Shown in pieces: positions 63,863 through 64,000 of a stretch of 64,000 nucleotides of DNA (the first letter of the stretch is position 1; each line of letters begins with the position of its first letter). The DNA lies in contig NZ_CP093280.1 in NCBI RefSeq assembly GCF_026651855.1, forward strand, positions 4,938,001 to 5,002,000, given 5' to 3'. This DNA comes from Pseudomonas silvicola (lineage in GTDB: Bacteria > Pseudomonadota > Gammaproteobacteria > Pseudomonadales > Pseudomonadaceae). A program made the position numbers and the translations under genes. Under the pieces are notes generated by a model. The model was not told where the DNA came from. It did not search any database and saw only the letters and a program-made list of their open reading frames with translations.

Positions 63863-64000
63863 GCTGTTGCACGCCGTCGCGAGGCGCTGGCCCACGGCCC
63901 CGGGAGGATGTGCCCCAGGGGCCGCCCGGGCTGGGCGCAGACATGCTGGAAATACCGGGTGGCGTTTATCAGCTAGGAGGCGACGGCCCAGAGTGCATCG
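63859..64000 (+). CDS. Formylglycine-generating enzyme family protein, 5' end only
   Basis: The first 47 codons of a gene cut by the window end. MSCCTPSRG with adjacent cysteines, then LEIPGGVYQLGGDGPEC, is the typical start of bacterial sulfatase-modifying factor (SUMF1/FGE). It would convert Cys85 of the sulfatase to formylglycine. It overlaps the sulfatase stop by four bases. Confidence 0.88.
   Translation, partial: MSCCTPSRGAGPRPREDVPQGPPGLGADMLEIPGGVYQLGGDGPECI

Overview
The window is chromosomal DNA of a Pseudomonas, most likely of the P. putida group. The grounds are the high GC content, dense operons with ATGA start/stop overlaps, many REP-type intergenic palindromes, an old-yellow-enzyme gene that matches XenA of P. 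putida (363 aa), and a CioAB oxidase. About three quarters of the sequence concerns scavenging organic sulfur and sulfate esters.

Layout. 1-3983: end of a branched-chain-type ABC importer (LivG partial, LivF, LivK), then an L-2-amino-thiazoline-4-carboxylate (ATC) hydrolase and an N-carbamoyl-amino-acid hydrolase, which together fit the known ATC to L-cysteine route. 3987-4310: three REP units in tandem. 4354-10202: a GntR/UTRA regulator divergent from an Ssu/Tau-like ABC importer and a DUF3604/PHP-type hydrolase. 10693-21504: one long operon (class II aldolase, sulfonate-type binding protein, TonB receptor, FMN monooxygenase, complete Dpp-type importer) behind a structured leader. 21554-24389: a DUF1835 protein and a second FMN monooxygenase. 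24434-25913: xenA divergent from an ArsR regulator across a perfect operator.

26289-40197 is mixed housekeeping and stress content: two MFS transporters, SMI1/KNR4 protein, small lipoproteins, SDR, response regulator, YVTN beta-propeller, formaldehyde-dehydrogenase-like ADH, FdhF/YdeP molybdoenzyme, aldo/keto reductase, and an XRE regulator with a membrane partner.

40633-47790 is the accessory locus: a minus-strand module of a TerB_N/TerB/TerB_C protein, a BrxD-like P-loop ATPase (DUF2791) and an Lhr/BrxHI-like DExH helicase. It resembles the BrxD-BrxHI part of BREX type 2, without PglX, PglZ, PglW or PglY. The module carries a tandem duplication of 1491 bp bounded by a 14-bp microhomology. 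The duplication leaves one full copy of every gene plus a truncated brxD and a truncated terB between them.

47908-64000 returns to core genes: alpha/beta hydrolase, cupin, CsbD protein, PfkB sugar kinase, an orphan TauA, a structured leader in front of a CysI-type sulfite reductase with a DUF934 partner, CioAB bd-type oxidase, an AraC regulator, and a cell-surface-signalling set (FecI sigma, FecR anti-sigma, STN-TonB receptor) leading into a Cys-type sulfatase and the start of its formylglycine-generating enzyme.

Family assignments come from reading motifs by eye. No database search was possible.
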